The notes under the pieces: model-generated
What the model saw: the letters and a program-made list of their open reading frames with translations, nothing else
What the model was told of the DNA's origin: nothing
Databases searched by the model: none
Origin: UBA3263 sp964528425
GTDB taxonomy: Bacteria; Bacteroidota; Bacteroidia; Bacteroidales; Muribaculaceae
Length of the DNA: 64,000 bases
Direction: 5' to 3'
Assembly: GCA_964528425.1 (NCBI GenBank)
Contig: CAZGTD010000002.1
Span: 55,459 to 119,458, forward strand
Translations under genes and position numbers: made by a program
Shown: in pieces, positions 1 to 8,999 of the stretch
Numbering within the stretch: the stretch's first letter is position 1
Layout of the letters: the number at the start of each line of letters is the position of its first letter

Positions 1-2776
1 TATGGATGAACCCAACCGGGGTGTGGGTCGCTTCGAAAACGAAATCGAGTTCGGAGCTGAGCGGCATTATGCGGCCGTTAACAACAGTAAGGCCATTGGT
101 TTGGGAATTGGGAACATCGGCGTGGATTTCAATTGCGCGCGATTCGTTGTTCCAGCGAGAACGTATGGAGGCATCGCCAAGAATGCAGTTGCCGTATGCG
201 AAATTGCGCACGAAAAGATCGTTGGTTTGCAGTACCGGTTCGGGCGAAAGCAAACCGCTGGCGGTAACGGTTCCGGTGGCGTGGCCTCCGAAGCGCACCT
301 GCGGACTCATGCGCAGGGTCTCGAAAATATAGTCAACGTTTATGTTGTCGAGTTCAACTGTAAGACGGTCATCGGGCAAGTCGGAAACCACACCGTTTAT
401 TGCAAGTTCCTGGCCCGGGCAAGAAAAGCCCAGACGATGAATAACCGTTGACTTTTCGCGCCTTCCTATGTAGGCGGGCTCTACATCCCAGTCAACGCCG
501 CCGATAGTCAGTTGTCCGGGCAGAACTTCCACATCCAGTCCACCCGGCAGGGGCAACAATCTGGCCTTGATATCACCTCCGAATTTTTCCTGACCGGAGT
601 TGTTGAAAACAATGTTGACCAGTCCGAGGCCGTCGGCAAGAGTTGCGCCGACGTTGAAATCCATCTCGCCGAATTTCGAGGGCATTGTGGTCCGCACGCC
701 GACTGATGAAGATTTTCCGATTGTTGCGTTCACTTCGGAATGTGAAATAAGCGAGTTACCTTTGAGAATGTAGGGCGCCGATAGCCGGGTTATCAAGGTA
801 TGGAGCGAACCGTCGATGTCGGCTGTCAGGTTTGCCGGGTATAGGAGCTCGATTGACGGATTGATAAAAGCCAGTATGGGTGAATTGTCGTGGACGGTTG
901 CTTTGAGCCGGAATTTGTTGGGGAGAATGGTGTCGGTCGGTTGCGGCTCAAAGTATTGCGGAAGCGCCTCGGCGAGAATATTTTTAACGGTAGGAACTAT
1001 AGTCTTTAAATTGATTTGGCCGGAAACATCAGCGTCAATAAGGCTTGATTGCAAATTTACTGTTTGCTTATAGCCGCTGAAGTCAGTTGTCAGGGCTATA
1101 TGTTCATTTTTGAGTCCGGTGCCGTCGGCCATGATAAAATTAAGGCCATCTACGGTCAGTTTTCCTGACGGGCGCAGCGGTTCGGGGCCGGTAAATTCTG
1201 CGTCAATGTCGGCCGATGCGATGTAGCCGGCGAACTTAGGCAAAAAACCGAACGCGCGCGGGTCGAATCGGCTGATCCGGCTTTTCACCGATGCGCTCAT
1301 TTCGCCGGGAGTGAGGTTAATGGAAATATCGGCCCGGCCGTTTACTGCGGAATCGGCCGATTCGATTGTCGCTGCATAAAATTTTTCATGGAAATTGCCT
1401 TGAACCGCTATGTTGCGGAATGTGCGCCCGCGATAATCCAATTTTTCAAGGTCAATGGCCGCATTACCGTCGGTTTTGGATAAATCGGCCCATGCGTCGA
1501 ACTCAGCGATGCCAAGCTTATTGTCAGGGAACAATAGCCCCAGGTTCAGGGTCGGAGAATTCAGGCGCGCCCGCAGCCTGTTGTCGGCCATTTGGCCGTC
1601 AAGTTCCATTCGCCCGGCGGCGGAAGAAAGGGTGCCTTTCAGGGTTGCGCTGTGCGGGTAAGACCAACTTCCGGAGCCGCTGAAACTGATGGTATCGAGC
1701 GCCTCAACAATTGATGCAATTTTTGGCTTGAGGTCGGCGAACAGGCCAATCGTACTAACAAGATCTCGGCCTTTTACCCCCAGATTGAGTTTGGGCGCAG
1801 CAGCGCTCTGCCGTCCCAGTCGGGCAATAGTGTTGAGCGCGAGTTGCGGAGATGTAAGTTCGAGATTGCCGATACTGACAGAGTCGCGAAATAGAGCTGC
1901 GCTCGCCTTTATTTTCAGTGGAGTGTTCAGTTGGGCAAGTTGCGGCAGAATCGGGGCGGCGTCGCTAACATTGATTCTTGATGAGCCAAGTATTTCAACT
2001 TGGCCGATTTTCCGCCCGCTCAGGTTCAGTGCCATCGGGGCGAAGTGTAAGTCAGTGCCTCCAAGGTTCAGTTCAAGGCCATTGACCTTGATTACCGAAT
2101 CGCCGATGACTACACCGGCGGCGAGTCGACGCACTCTTAATCCGGATTTTTCGCTCAAAGTCAGGCGCTTGAGTCTTATATCAATATTGCCATTCGATAT
2201 TTTAGGGGCGGTAACGTCGGCATTAAAATCATTGATGAAAATATGGCTCGGGTCGAAGCTAGCGGATTTAAGAGGCTCTGAATCAACATTGTAGGAGGCT
2301 ATGCCGTTGCGAATCACTACCGTGTGAACCGCAAGGTCAAATTCTTTGGGGGGCTTGGTGCCGTCGCCTTTGAGTTTGGTCAATACCGGTTGAATGTTGA
2401 GTGGGGCTCCGGCCGAGTCGCGTCTGATGCGAATATCGGGAGTAATCAATTCAACATCGGTTATTACCAGCCGTTGACGAAAAAGCAGGTTCCGGCCGCT
2501 TACTCCGGCATTGAGGGCATCGGCCGTAAGAAGGGTGTCGCCGGCGGAAATGATTGAAACGTTGTTGAGTTCAACTCGCGTCAGAGGCAGAACCCTGAGT
2601 TGCCCAATGCCCACCTCCGCGCCAAGCAGTTCGCTCAATTCCTGAGTTGCAACTGAACGGAGCTTTTCATGGACCGGGGGCAGCCAGAGCAGCAGGTATA
2701 ATAACGTCGGTATCCCCACTGCAAGCAGCAGCAGGGATACGACTATGGTTCGGAATATTCTATAGAGTTGCCTCAC
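1..2776 (-). CDS. TamB-like translocation and assembly protein, N-terminal part (runs off left edge)
   Basis: An open frame runs from a GTG at 2776 to the window edge without a stop, giving about 925 residues of a larger protein. The start is one hydrophobic segment (about residues 10-32, rich in V, L and I), as for an inner-membrane anchor. After it comes a long, cysteine-poor, beta-rich stretch with repeated short 'DVELITPDI' or 'DGLNFIMADGTGLK'-type units, as in AsmA/TamB (DUF490) proteins. Known members span the periplasm and help move lipids or assemble outer-membrane proteins. The GTG overlaps the TGA stop of the upstream secA gene (GTGA), which fixes the start and implies translational coupling. 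The conserved C-terminal DUF490 domain lies outside the window, so AsmA-like proteins remain an alternative. The family call is inferred from architecture, not from a catalytic motif. Confidence 0.7.
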   Translation of the reverse strand, partial: MRQLYRIFRTIVVSLLLLAVGIPTLLYLLLWLPPVHEKLRSVATQELSELLGAEVGIGQLRVLPLTRVELNNVSIISAGDTLLTADALNAGVSGRNLLFRQRLVITDVELITPDIRIRRDSAGAPLNIQPVLTKLKGDGTKPPKEFDLAVHTVVIRNGIASYNVDSEPLKSASFDPSHIFINDFNADVTAPKISNGNIDIRLKRLTLSEKSGLRVRRLAAGVVIGDSVIKVNGLELNLGGTDLHFAPMALNLSGRKIGQVEILGSSRINVSDAAPILPQLAQLNTPLKIKASAALFRDSVSIGNLELTSPQLALNTIARLGRQSAAAPKLNLGVKGRDLVSTIGLFADLKPKIASIVEALDTISFSGSGSWSYPHSATLKGTLSSAAGRMELDGQMADNRLRARLNSPTLNLGLLFPDNKLGIAEFDAWADLSKTDGNAAIDLEKLDYRGRTFRNIAVQGNFHEKFYAATIESADSAVNGRADISINLTPGEMSASVKSRISRFDPRAFGFLPKFAGYIASADIDAEFTGPEPLRPSGKLTVDGLNFIMADGTGLKNEHIALTTDFSGYKQTVNLQSSLIDADVSGQINLKTIVPTVKNILAEALPQYFEPQPTDTILPNKFRLKATVHDNSPILAFINPSIELLYPANLTADIDGSLHTLITRLSAPYILKGNSLISHSEVNATIGKSSSVGVRTTMPSKFGEMDFNVGATLADGLGLVNIVFNNSGQEKFGGDIKARLLPLPGGLDVEVLPGQLTIGGVDWDVEPAYIGRREKSTVIHRLGFSCPGQELAINGVVSDLPDDRLTVELDNINVDYIFETLRMSPQVRFGGHATGTVTASGLLSPEPVLQTNDLFVRNFAYGNCILGDASIRSRWNNESRAIEIHADVPNSQTNGLTVVNGRIMPLSSELDFVFEATHTPVGFIH

Positions 2777-5700
2777 AGGCCTTTGCCGTGGCAAGCTTTA
2801 TATTTCTTGCCGCTGCCGCAGGGGCAGGGATCATTGCGTCCGATTTTGGGAGCCGCTTTTACCGGAGCGGGAGCGGGGCGCTGGCCCTGTGGCGCGGAAG
2901 CGGCGCGGCGCTGAGCGTCGGCGCCATCATAGCTTTCGGCCTTTGAAGCGTTATAGCGCGAATAGTCGGTTTTCTGTGCCGTTGCACGCTGAACTTCAGG
3001 CTGCTGCTTGGGTTGCTCCTCGGCGGCGACTTCTGAAGCCGGAGGGGCCTGACGAACGTAAATCTGGCCGCGCATCAGGGCTGCAGTTGCCTTATCGTTG
3101 AGATTTTTAAGCATGGTTTCAAACAGGTGGAACGATTCCACTTTGTAGATAACCAGCGGGTCTTTCTGTTCGTAGGTGGCATTCTGAACCGAGTGGCGCA
3201 GTTCGTCGAGCTCGCGAAGGTGTTCCTTCCAGAGTTCGTCGATGCAAGCCAGCATCAGCAGTTTGTGCCATTCGGTAACGATATTCTTGCAGTCGGCATT
3301 ATAGCTCTCTTCAACGTTGACTATCAGGCGGAACAAGCGCTTACCGTCGGTAATCGGAACTTGAATTATGCTCTTGTAGCCCTGGTTTTCATACAAGTCT
3401 TTGATAACCGGACGAGCAACTTCGACAATGCGTTCGCTCTTGCGTGAAAGAGTTTCCATTGCCGCAGTATAGAGAGCCTGAATGGTATCTTCTTTCGACA
3501 GATTGCGATATTCGGCTTCGGTGAAGGGTGCGTCGATGGTCATCAGCTTCATCAGCTCCATGTTGAGGTCTTCGTAGTCGCCCGCCTGGTTTGGGTTGTG
3601 GGTTTCAACGAGGTTTTCAACAACATCGTAGAGCATGTTTGAAATGTCAATGCCTATGCGTTCGCCTTTCAAGGCATGCTGGCGGCGCGAGTAAATGTAG
3701 GTGCGCTGCTTGTTCATAACGTCATCGTACTCAAGCAGGCGTTTGCGGATGCCGAAGTTATTTTCCTCGACACGTTTCTGCGCTTTTTCGATTGACTTGT
3801 TAACCATTGAGCTTTCGAGCATTTCGTCTTCGGCAAAGCCGAGGCGGTCAAGAGCCTTCATAACGGAGTCGGAAGCGAACATGCGCATCAGATTATCCTC
3901 GAAGCTGACAAAGAATACCGATGAACCAGGGTCGCCCTGACGTCCGGCACGGCCGCGCAGCTGGCGGTCGACGCGGCGCGATTCGTGGCGTTCGGTACCG
4001 ATGATTGCCAGGCCGCCGGCTTCCTTAACTTCGTCGGGCAGCTTGATGTCGGTACCGCGGCCGGCCATGTTGGTGGCAATGGTAACAGTTCCTTTGCGTC
4101 CGGCCTGCGCAACGATTTCGGCTTCTTTCTGATGGAGCTTGGCGTTGAGCACGTTATGGGGAATTTTACGCATTGTCAGCTGGCGCGACAGGTTTTCGGA
4201 GATGTCGACCGAAGTGGTGCCGACCAGTACCGGGCGCCCCTGGGCAACGAGATCTTCGATTTCTTTAATAACGGCGGCATATTTCGCTTTTTTGGTGCGA
4301 TATACGCGGTCGTTCATGTCGACGCGCGCAATCGGACGGTTTGTCGGAATGCTTACGACGTCGAGCTTATAGATATCCCAAAATTCGCCGGCTTCGGTTT
4401 CGGCCGTACCTGTCATGCCCGCAAGTTTATGATACATGCGGAAGTAGTTCTGAAGAGTGATGGTCGCAAAGGTTTGCGTGGCGGCTTCAACCTTAACGCC
4501 TTCTTTTGCTTCGATAGCCTGGTGAAGACCGTCGGAGTAGCGGCGCCCTTCCATAATGCGGCCTGTCTGTTCGTCAACGATTTTGATTTTGTTATCGTCA
4601 ATAACATATTCTTCGTCTTTGTTGAACAGGGTGTAGGCTTTAAGCAGCTGGTTAACGGTGTGGACGCGTTCGGCTTTAACGGCATATTCCTGGAGCAGAC
4701 GGTCTTTTTCCTCGGCGCGTTTGGCAAGGTCGTCGATGTTTTCAAGAGCCGAGAGCTGCGATGCAATATCGGGGAGAATAAAGAACGTGGGGTCGGAAAT
4801 GTTGCCGGTCAAAACGTCGTAGCCCTTGTCGGTAAGGTCAACCTGACGGGTCTTTTCATCAACTTTATAATAGAGGGGTTCAACGGCCTTTGGCATTTCG
4901 CGAGCGTTGTCCTGCAGGTAATAACCTTCGGTTTTGAGCAGCAGCGCTTTCATGCCTTCCTGGCTCAGGAACTTAATCAGCGGCTGATATTTCGGGCCGG
5001 CGAGATATGCGCGGTAGAGGGCCAGGGCACCTTCCTTGCGTGCGTCGGAATCGTCTGAGGCGAGTTTTTCGCGCGCTTCACTCATCAGCTTAATCTGGAG
5101 TTTGCGCTGAGCTTCAACAACGTTCTGAACGTTGGTTTTATATTCGTTGAAATACTGGTCGTCGCCTTTGGGCACGGGGCCGGAGATAATCAGCGGCGTA
5201 CGGGCGTCGTCGATCAGCACCGAGTCAACTTCGTCGACGATAGCGTAGTAGTGCTTGCGCTGCACCATATCGTCGGGGCTCATGGCCATGTTGTCGCGCA
5301 GGTAGTCAAAGCCGAATTCGTTGTTGGTACCGAAAGTTATGTCGCAGTTATATGCCGCGCGGCGCTCGGGAGTGTTGGGCTGGTGCTTGTCGATGCAGTC
5401 AACTGTAGAGCCGTGGAACATGTAGAGCGGACCCATCCATTCGCTGTCGCGCTTGGAAAGGTAGTCGTTGACGGTAACAACGTGTACGCCGCGGCCTGAG
5501 AGTGAGCGCAGGAAAACCGGCAGCGTTGCAACGAGGGTTTTACCTTCGCCGGTTGCCATTTCGGCGATTTTGCCAGAGTGGAGCACGATGCCGCCTATGA
5601 GCTGCACGTCGTAATGAACCATATCCCAGGTGATTTCATTGCCGCCGGCGAGCCAGTGGTTTTTATAGATTGCCTTACCTTCGGGAGTAATGGTAACGAA

Positions 5701-6129
5701 GTCGCGTCCCTGAGCTGCGAGGTCGCGGTCAAGCTGAGTGGCTTCGACTTCAACGTCGCCTTTGGCAAAGCGGGCGGCGGTTTCGCGCAAGGTGGCGAAC
5801 ACTACGGGCAGATGCTCGTTGAGTTTGTCCTCGATAACGTCGAGCGATTTCTTTTCGTGTTCGTCAATTTCGTCCCAAATCGGCTGACGCTGATCAAAGG
5901 GGAGCGATTCAAGCTTAGCGCGGAGTTCGGTAATTGCGGTTTCGTGTGGTTCGACGGCTGCGCGGATATCGGCCCTGACGTCGGAGATTTTTTTGCGTAG
6001 TTCGTCGGTGGTCAGGCCCTCCATTTCCGGACGGAGAGCGTTTATTTTCTTGACAACGGGCTGAATTTCGCGCAGGTCGCGCTGAGATTTGTTGCCGAAG
6101 ATTTTGCTGAGAAAAGCGTTTATATTCAT
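2773..6129 (-). CDS. secA: Preprotein translocase ATPase SecA
   Basis: This 1118-residue protein is the ATPase motor that drives unfolded preproteins through SecYEG at the inner membrane. Visible features in order: Walker A MATGEGKT (about residues 191-198), the DEVDSVLIDDARTPLIISGP block (Walker B region and start of the preprotein cross-linking domain), the second helicase half with GTTSVDISE, TNMAGRGTDI and QLRGRAGRQGD, and a C-terminal zinc motif CPCGSGKKYKACH that binds SecB or ribosomes in relatives. It is longer than E. coli SecA (901 residues). The extra length includes an N-terminal insertion at about residues 55-160 and a low-complexity Q/A/P linker before the zinc motif, both common in Bacteroidetes SecA. 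It starts 22 bases after the phosphatase-like gene, and its TGA overlaps the GTG of the TamB-like gene. Confidence 0.98.
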   Translation of the reverse strand: MNINAFLSKIFGNKSQRDLREIQPVVKKINALRPEMEGLTTDELRKKISDVRADIRAAVEPHETAITELRAKLESLPFDQRQPIWDEIDEHEKKSLDVIEDKLNEHLPVVFATLRETAARFAKGDVEVEATQLDRDLAAQGRDFVTITPEGKAIYKNHWLAGGNEITWDMVHYDVQLIGGIVLHSGKIAEMATGEGKTLVATLPVFLRSLSGRGVHVVTVNDYLSKRDSEWMGPLYMFHGSTVDCIDKHQPNTPERRAAYNCDITFGTNNEFGFDYLRDNMAMSPDDMVQRKHYYAIVDEVDSVLIDDARTPLIISGPVPKGDDQYFNEYKTNVQNVVEAQRKLQIKLMSEAREKLASDDSDARKEGALALYRAYLAGPKYQPLIKFLSQEGMKALLLKTEGYYLQDNAREMPKAVEPLYYKVDEKTRQVDLTDKGYDVLTGNISDPTFFILPDIASQLSALENIDDLAKRAEEKDRLLQEYAVKAERVHTVNQLLKAYTLFNKDEEYVIDDNKIKIVDEQTGRIMEGRRYSDGLHQAIEAKEGVKVEAATQTFATITLQNYFRMYHKLAGMTGTAETEAGEFWDIYKLDVVSIPTNRPIARVDMNDRVYRTKKAKYAAVIKEIEDLVAQGRPVLVGTTSVDISENLSRQLTMRKIPHNVLNAKLHQKEAEIVAQAGRKGTVTIATNMAGRGTDIKLPDEVKEAGGLAIIGTERHESRRVDRQLRGRAGRQGDPGSSVFFVSFEDNLMRMFASDSVMKALDRLGFAEDEMLESSMVNKSIEKAQKRVEENNFGIRKRLLEYDDVMNKQRTYIYSRRQHALKGERIGIDISNMLYDVVENLVETHNPNQAGDYEDLNMELMKLMTIDAPFTEAEYRNLSKEDTIQALYTAAMETLSRKSERIVEVARPVIKDLYENQGYKSIIQVPITDGKRLFRLIVNVEESYNADCKNIVTEWHKLLMLACIDELWKEHLRELDELRHSVQNATYEQKDPLVIYKVESFHLFETMLKNLNDKATAALMRGQIYVRQAPPASEVAAEEQPKQQPEVQRATAQKTDYSRYNASKAESYDGADAQRRAASAPQGQRPAPAPVKAAPKIGRNDPCPCGSGKKYKACHGKGL

Positions 6130-6151
6130 CTGTTGATTATTTTATTCGATG

Positions 6152-7759
6152 TTATTTTGCAGTTGGCTGGGAATAGGGAACCGGGGGCTGGGCCGCGGCA
6201 TTGGGCGAGCGTATGCGCAATAGCCGGGCAACAGTCGGGGCGATGCTGCGGGCATCGACCGGAGTTGACAGGCGCGTAGGTTCAAGCATTCCGGGAGCGT
6301 AAATGATGGCCGGAGCTTCTGACGCCGAGGCGCGGACCGTTGTTCGCAGCGGGTTGTGGGGCTCGGTAATATCGTCGATGAGGGTCCAGCCGGGAATGAC
6401 GTCGATAAACACGTCGGCGGCCGAAGCTACCACCGTGTTGCGGCGCTGTTGTGGCGAACGGCGTCCTTCAAGAATGTCATCGAGGGTGTAGGCGTTGGCA
6501 ATACCGGTCATCTGCATCAGGAATTTGGCTGCATCCTGACGCAGTTCTTCCATATCGATGTTTTGCGCTTCGATTTGCTTGCGGTTCAGGTAGAAAGCGC
6601 CCTGACTGTAGCCGGTAACCCATTCTCCGTTGCCATGACGGGCAATGAGGTACATATTGAGCAGCGACAGCGCTTTCCGGGCCGAGAATTCGCCGGTGTT
6701 AAGCATCCATTGCGGATCGTCGGGCTCGGTCGAAGCGGGTGCGGGAGTGCCGGCAAGCAGAACCATGGTCGGGCCTGCGGCTTCGGCGGCATCGATGAGC
6801 CGCGCAATGTCGCGGTCGAGGCGCAGATAGGCATCCATGGTTTCCAGACGTTCGCCCGATTCGGGGAGAAGGGAATAGCCTACCGAGAGCATATCGATGG
6901 CATCGCGGCTGCCCAGACTCAGAGTTCGGATATATTCTGCGGCTATGTCGGTCACCTCGCGGTTGCCCATAGCCGAAGTTTTAAAGTCGCGGAATTTATT
7001 CTGACCGCTGAAAGAGTGGCGGAAGGGATAGTAGCGTTTGTGGGCCGGGAGTGCCGGATAGTCGGCAAGGTTCATGACCGGAGCCCAGATTATGGTGTCA
7101 ATGCGTGCCGAAAGCGGCATCGAGTAGTTGCGGGAGTTTATAACTGCCGGAAGGTCTCGATAGTAAGTTGTGGTTGCCCACTGTCCGTTGGCATCGTTAA
7201 TCCAGCATGCGGAATTCCCGGCGTGTCCCCCCATGATTATGGCGCGTGTGGCATCGGGGGCGAGGGAGTAAACATAGCCAGCCCCTGCTCCGTCAATTCT
7301 GATTTCATCGGCCAGGGTCGACACTCTCAGCGCGGCCGGCGAAAGGGTCTCGTCAGTGAAGTTGCCGAGCTGCGACGGGTCGAGCAAAGTTGGCTGGCGC
7401 AGTTTACGCTCTGTTGAGTAGGTGGTTGCGGAAGCAATGCCGTTAACTGCGGGTTCGGCACCGCTATAGAGCATGGCCAGGGCGCCCGCTCCGTCAATGC
7501 CGCTGCCATAGTCTACCCGATCGATAACAAGGCCGTCGGCCACCAGTTTGTTGAAGCCGTCGGCGCCGAAATAGCTGTTGAGCAGTTCAAGATATTCGGA
7601 GTTGAGCCCGTCAACTATAATGCTCAGCACCAGTTGCGGACGCTGCTTGGCCGATGGGTGTGGTTCAGCTGCCCAACCTTGAATAAAGGTGAGCAGCGTT
7701 GCGGCTAAAGCCAAAGTGGGCCCGACCGCCAGAAGTGGCTTTTTGGAGCTCTTGGCCAT
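6152..7759 (-). CDS. Alkaline-phosphatase-superfamily protein lacking catalytic and metal ligands (probable pseudoenzyme)
   Basis: This 535-residue exported protein has the fold signature of type I phosphodiesterase/PafA-like phosphatases: LVLSIIVDGLNSEYLE near the N-terminus, a segment ending YSGAEPAVNGI where active enzymes have the nucleophile Thr/Ser before TG..P..HGI, and DMLSVGYSLLPESGE followed by DAYLRLDRDIARLID. Only the first Asp of the expected ligands is present. The nucleophile block reads GIDGAGALAMLYSG. The usual D-x-x-x-H reads LPESGE, the usual TADHG reads LLAGTPAP, and the late H-V-P-L reads ASEAPAI. The ATG at 7759 is chosen because it follows a good promoter by 8 bases; a TTG at 7798 lies inside that promoter. 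A hydrophobic N-terminal segment ends in a possible signal cleavage near GWAAE. It is followed after 22 bases by secA, which suggests an export-related or structural role (inference). Confidence 0.75.
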   Translation of the reverse strand: MAKSSKKPLLAVGPTLALAATLLTFIQGWAAEPHPSAKQRPQLVLSIIVDGLNSEYLELLNSYFGADGFNKLVADGLVIDRVDYGSGIDGAGALAMLYSGAEPAVNGIASATTYSTERKLRQPTLLDPSQLGNFTDETLSPAALRVSTLADEIRIDGAGAGYVYSLAPDATRAIIMGGHAGNSACWINDANGQWATTTYYRDLPAVINSRNYSMPLSARIDTIIWAPVMNLADYPALPAHKRYYPFRHSFSGQNKFRDFKTSAMGNREVTDIAAEYIRTLSLGSRDAIDMLSVGYSLLPESGERLETMDAYLRLDRDIARLIDAAEAAGPTMVLLAGTPAPASTEPDDPQWMLNTGEFSARKALSLLNMYLIARHGNGEWVTGYSQGAFYLNRKQIEAQNIDMEELRQDAAKFLMQMTGIANAYTLDDILEGRRSPQQRRNTVVASAADVFIDVIPGWTLIDDITEPHNPLRTTVRASASEAPAIIYAPGMLEPTRLSTPVDARSIAPTVARLLRIRSPNAAAQPPVPYSQPTAK

Positions 7760-7767
7760 TTGGAGTG

Positions 7768-7798
7768 CAAAGTTACGAAAATAATTGCTAATTAGCAA
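7768..7798 (-). promoter_or_regulatory. Bacteroidetes-type promoter of the phosphatase-like/secA operon
   Basis: On the minus strand TTG (7798-7796), 20 bases, then TAACTTTG (7775-7768). Only 8 bases separate the -7 element from the ATG at 7759, so the transcript should be nearly leaderless. Confidence 0.75.
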
Positions 7799-7824
7799 GC
7801 CGCAGCCCGCAATTATGGTGTTTG

Positions 7825-8910
7825 TCAGCGCTTGCGCAGATAAGTGGCGGAGCGCAGAATGTCAGCGCCAATCAGCGGCCAGAATGCAGCGTTCATTCCG
7901 CGGCCCAGAATCGGAGCGCATATAACCAGTGCTATCAGGGCCAGCAGGTTCAGACAAAAGTATGCGCGGCATAGATTCTTAGCTTTTTTTAGCCATGGAA
8001 GAATTGAACCGGCAATACATAGCGGGTTCAACCAAAGCAGCAACAGGTTGGGCGAAGTAGCTTCGTGGGTGGAAATGAACACCAGAAAAGTCAACACCAT
8101 GCCGCCGATAAAGGCTATGGCGAAATAAACAGTGTCAAACACGCGGCCGCCGCGCATAAAGGTGGCCGCAATTGCCCATAGCAAGACATAGACAGAAACC
8201 GCCATAGGCGTCAGAGGCCATGGGGTAGGGCGGGGCTGTGATGTTTGCCGGCCGTAGGTGTGCGTTTCGGTAACTATGTCTAATTCGGATAGCTGCTGCA
8301 TCAGCTCCACCGGCGCAAAGGTTGCCTGCCGGCGTGAAATCGGGCGGTCGATTCCGCGGCCCAGGGCAAGGTCTATTCCGAACTGATACCAAGGATATAG
8401 CTGATGATAGCGTTGCATTTCCTTGCGGAAGGTAGTCTGAGCGGGGTCGTCGGAAAGAAGTTTGCGCCCTGCGGCCGCCTCAATCATGGCCATGGGGCGG
8501 GTGGCGCAGTTATCTTTAACGTAGTTATAGCGGTAGATTTGATTTTCGGGGCGCAGGTTGTTGGCCACAAGCTCGATAATCCGGGCTTCTTGAATTGAAT
8601 CGAGATTCAGCACCTGTTCGATAACCTGTCGTCCCTCAAGCCGGTAACTCTGAATAAAAAATTCCGTAGGATAGGCCCAGCACTCATAATCGGTCTGGCC
8701 TGAAACAAAGCGATAAACAAAGTTGGGCGAATTGAAGTCGAACACACCCCAGTTTACGGTGATGTCGCGCCCGGCGGAATCAACTATGCGCAGGCCGCTA
8801 TGGCCTTCGAGCTGATAAATATCAGTGCCGGGCAGTGCGGTCAGCAGGCTGACTGTTGCTTCGGCTTTCAGCCCTATAACCATCAAGGCAATCAGCAATA
8901 AGCGTTTCAT
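7825..8910 (-). CDS. DUF4105 / Lnb-like lipoprotein N-acyltransferase candidate, membrane protein
   Basis: This 361-residue protein begins with a signal peptide (MKRLLLIALMVIGLKAEA). An N-terminal periplasmic DUF4105 domain follows: QLEGHSGLRIVD with its conserved His, VNWGVFDF, a WAYPTEFF segment, and YNYVKDNCATRPMAMIE with the conserved Asn-Cys pair. The C-terminal half (from about residue 215) has four or five hydrophobic segments and ends in basic residues. DUF4105 proteins of Bacteroides have recently been linked to N-acylation of lipoproteins, with Cys and His as the likely catalytic pair; that role here is by family transfer. The gene has its own promoter 5 bases before the ATG and stands alone between two transcription units. 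No lnt-type gene is visible in the window. Confidence 0.7.
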   Translation of the reverse strand: MKRLLLIALMVIGLKAEATVSLLTALPGTDIYQLEGHSGLRIVDSAGRDITVNWGVFDFNSPNFVYRFVSGQTDYECWAYPTEFFIQSYRLEGRQVIEQVLNLDSIQEARIIELVANNLRPENQIYRYNYVKDNCATRPMAMIEAAAGRKLLSDDPAQTTFRKEMQRYHQLYPWYQFGIDLALGRGIDRPISRRQATFAPVELMQQLSELDIVTETHTYGRQTSQPRPTPWPLTPMAVSVYVLLWAIAATFMRGGRVFDTVYFAIAFIGGMVLTFLVFISTHEATSPNLLLLWLNPLCIAGSILPWLKKAKNLCRAYFCLNLLALIALVICAPILGRGMNAAFWPLIGADILRSATYLRKR

Positions 8911-8915
8911 GGCCG

Positions 8916-8946
8916 CAAAGTTAATAAAAATCCTTCAAGAAACAAA
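8916..8946 (-). promoter_or_regulatory. Promoter of the DUF4105 gene, leaderless arrangement
   Basis: On the minus strand TTTG (8946-8943), 19 bases, then TAACTTTG (8923-8916). The ATG begins at 8910, only 5 bases after the -7 element, so transcription should start at or just before the start codon. Confidence 0.75.
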
Positions 8947-8949
8947 AGC

Positions 8950-8979
8950 AGGGTCGCTCCGTTGCTTTGGAGCGACCCT
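8950..8979 (-). terminator. Hairpin terminator after the 9000-10826 gene
   Basis: An 11-base perfect stem (AGGGTCGCTCC with GGAGCGACCCT) and an 8-base loop lie 20 bases downstream of the stop at 9000. A T-rich stretch follows on the minus strand. It separates the secreted-protein operon from the DUF4105 gene. Confidence 0.75.
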
Positions 8980-8999
8980 GGCGAGAGTGAATACAGAAA

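Noticed and set aside
3985..5058. A 357-residue plus-strand open frame inside secA
   Set aside because: It is antisense to the conserved helicase core of SecA, has no family motif, and exists because of the GC-rich third-position bias.
6356..7417. A 353-residue plus-strand open frame opposite the phosphatase-like gene
   Set aside because: The minus frame has a promoter, a signal peptide and clear superfamily blocks; the plus frame has none.
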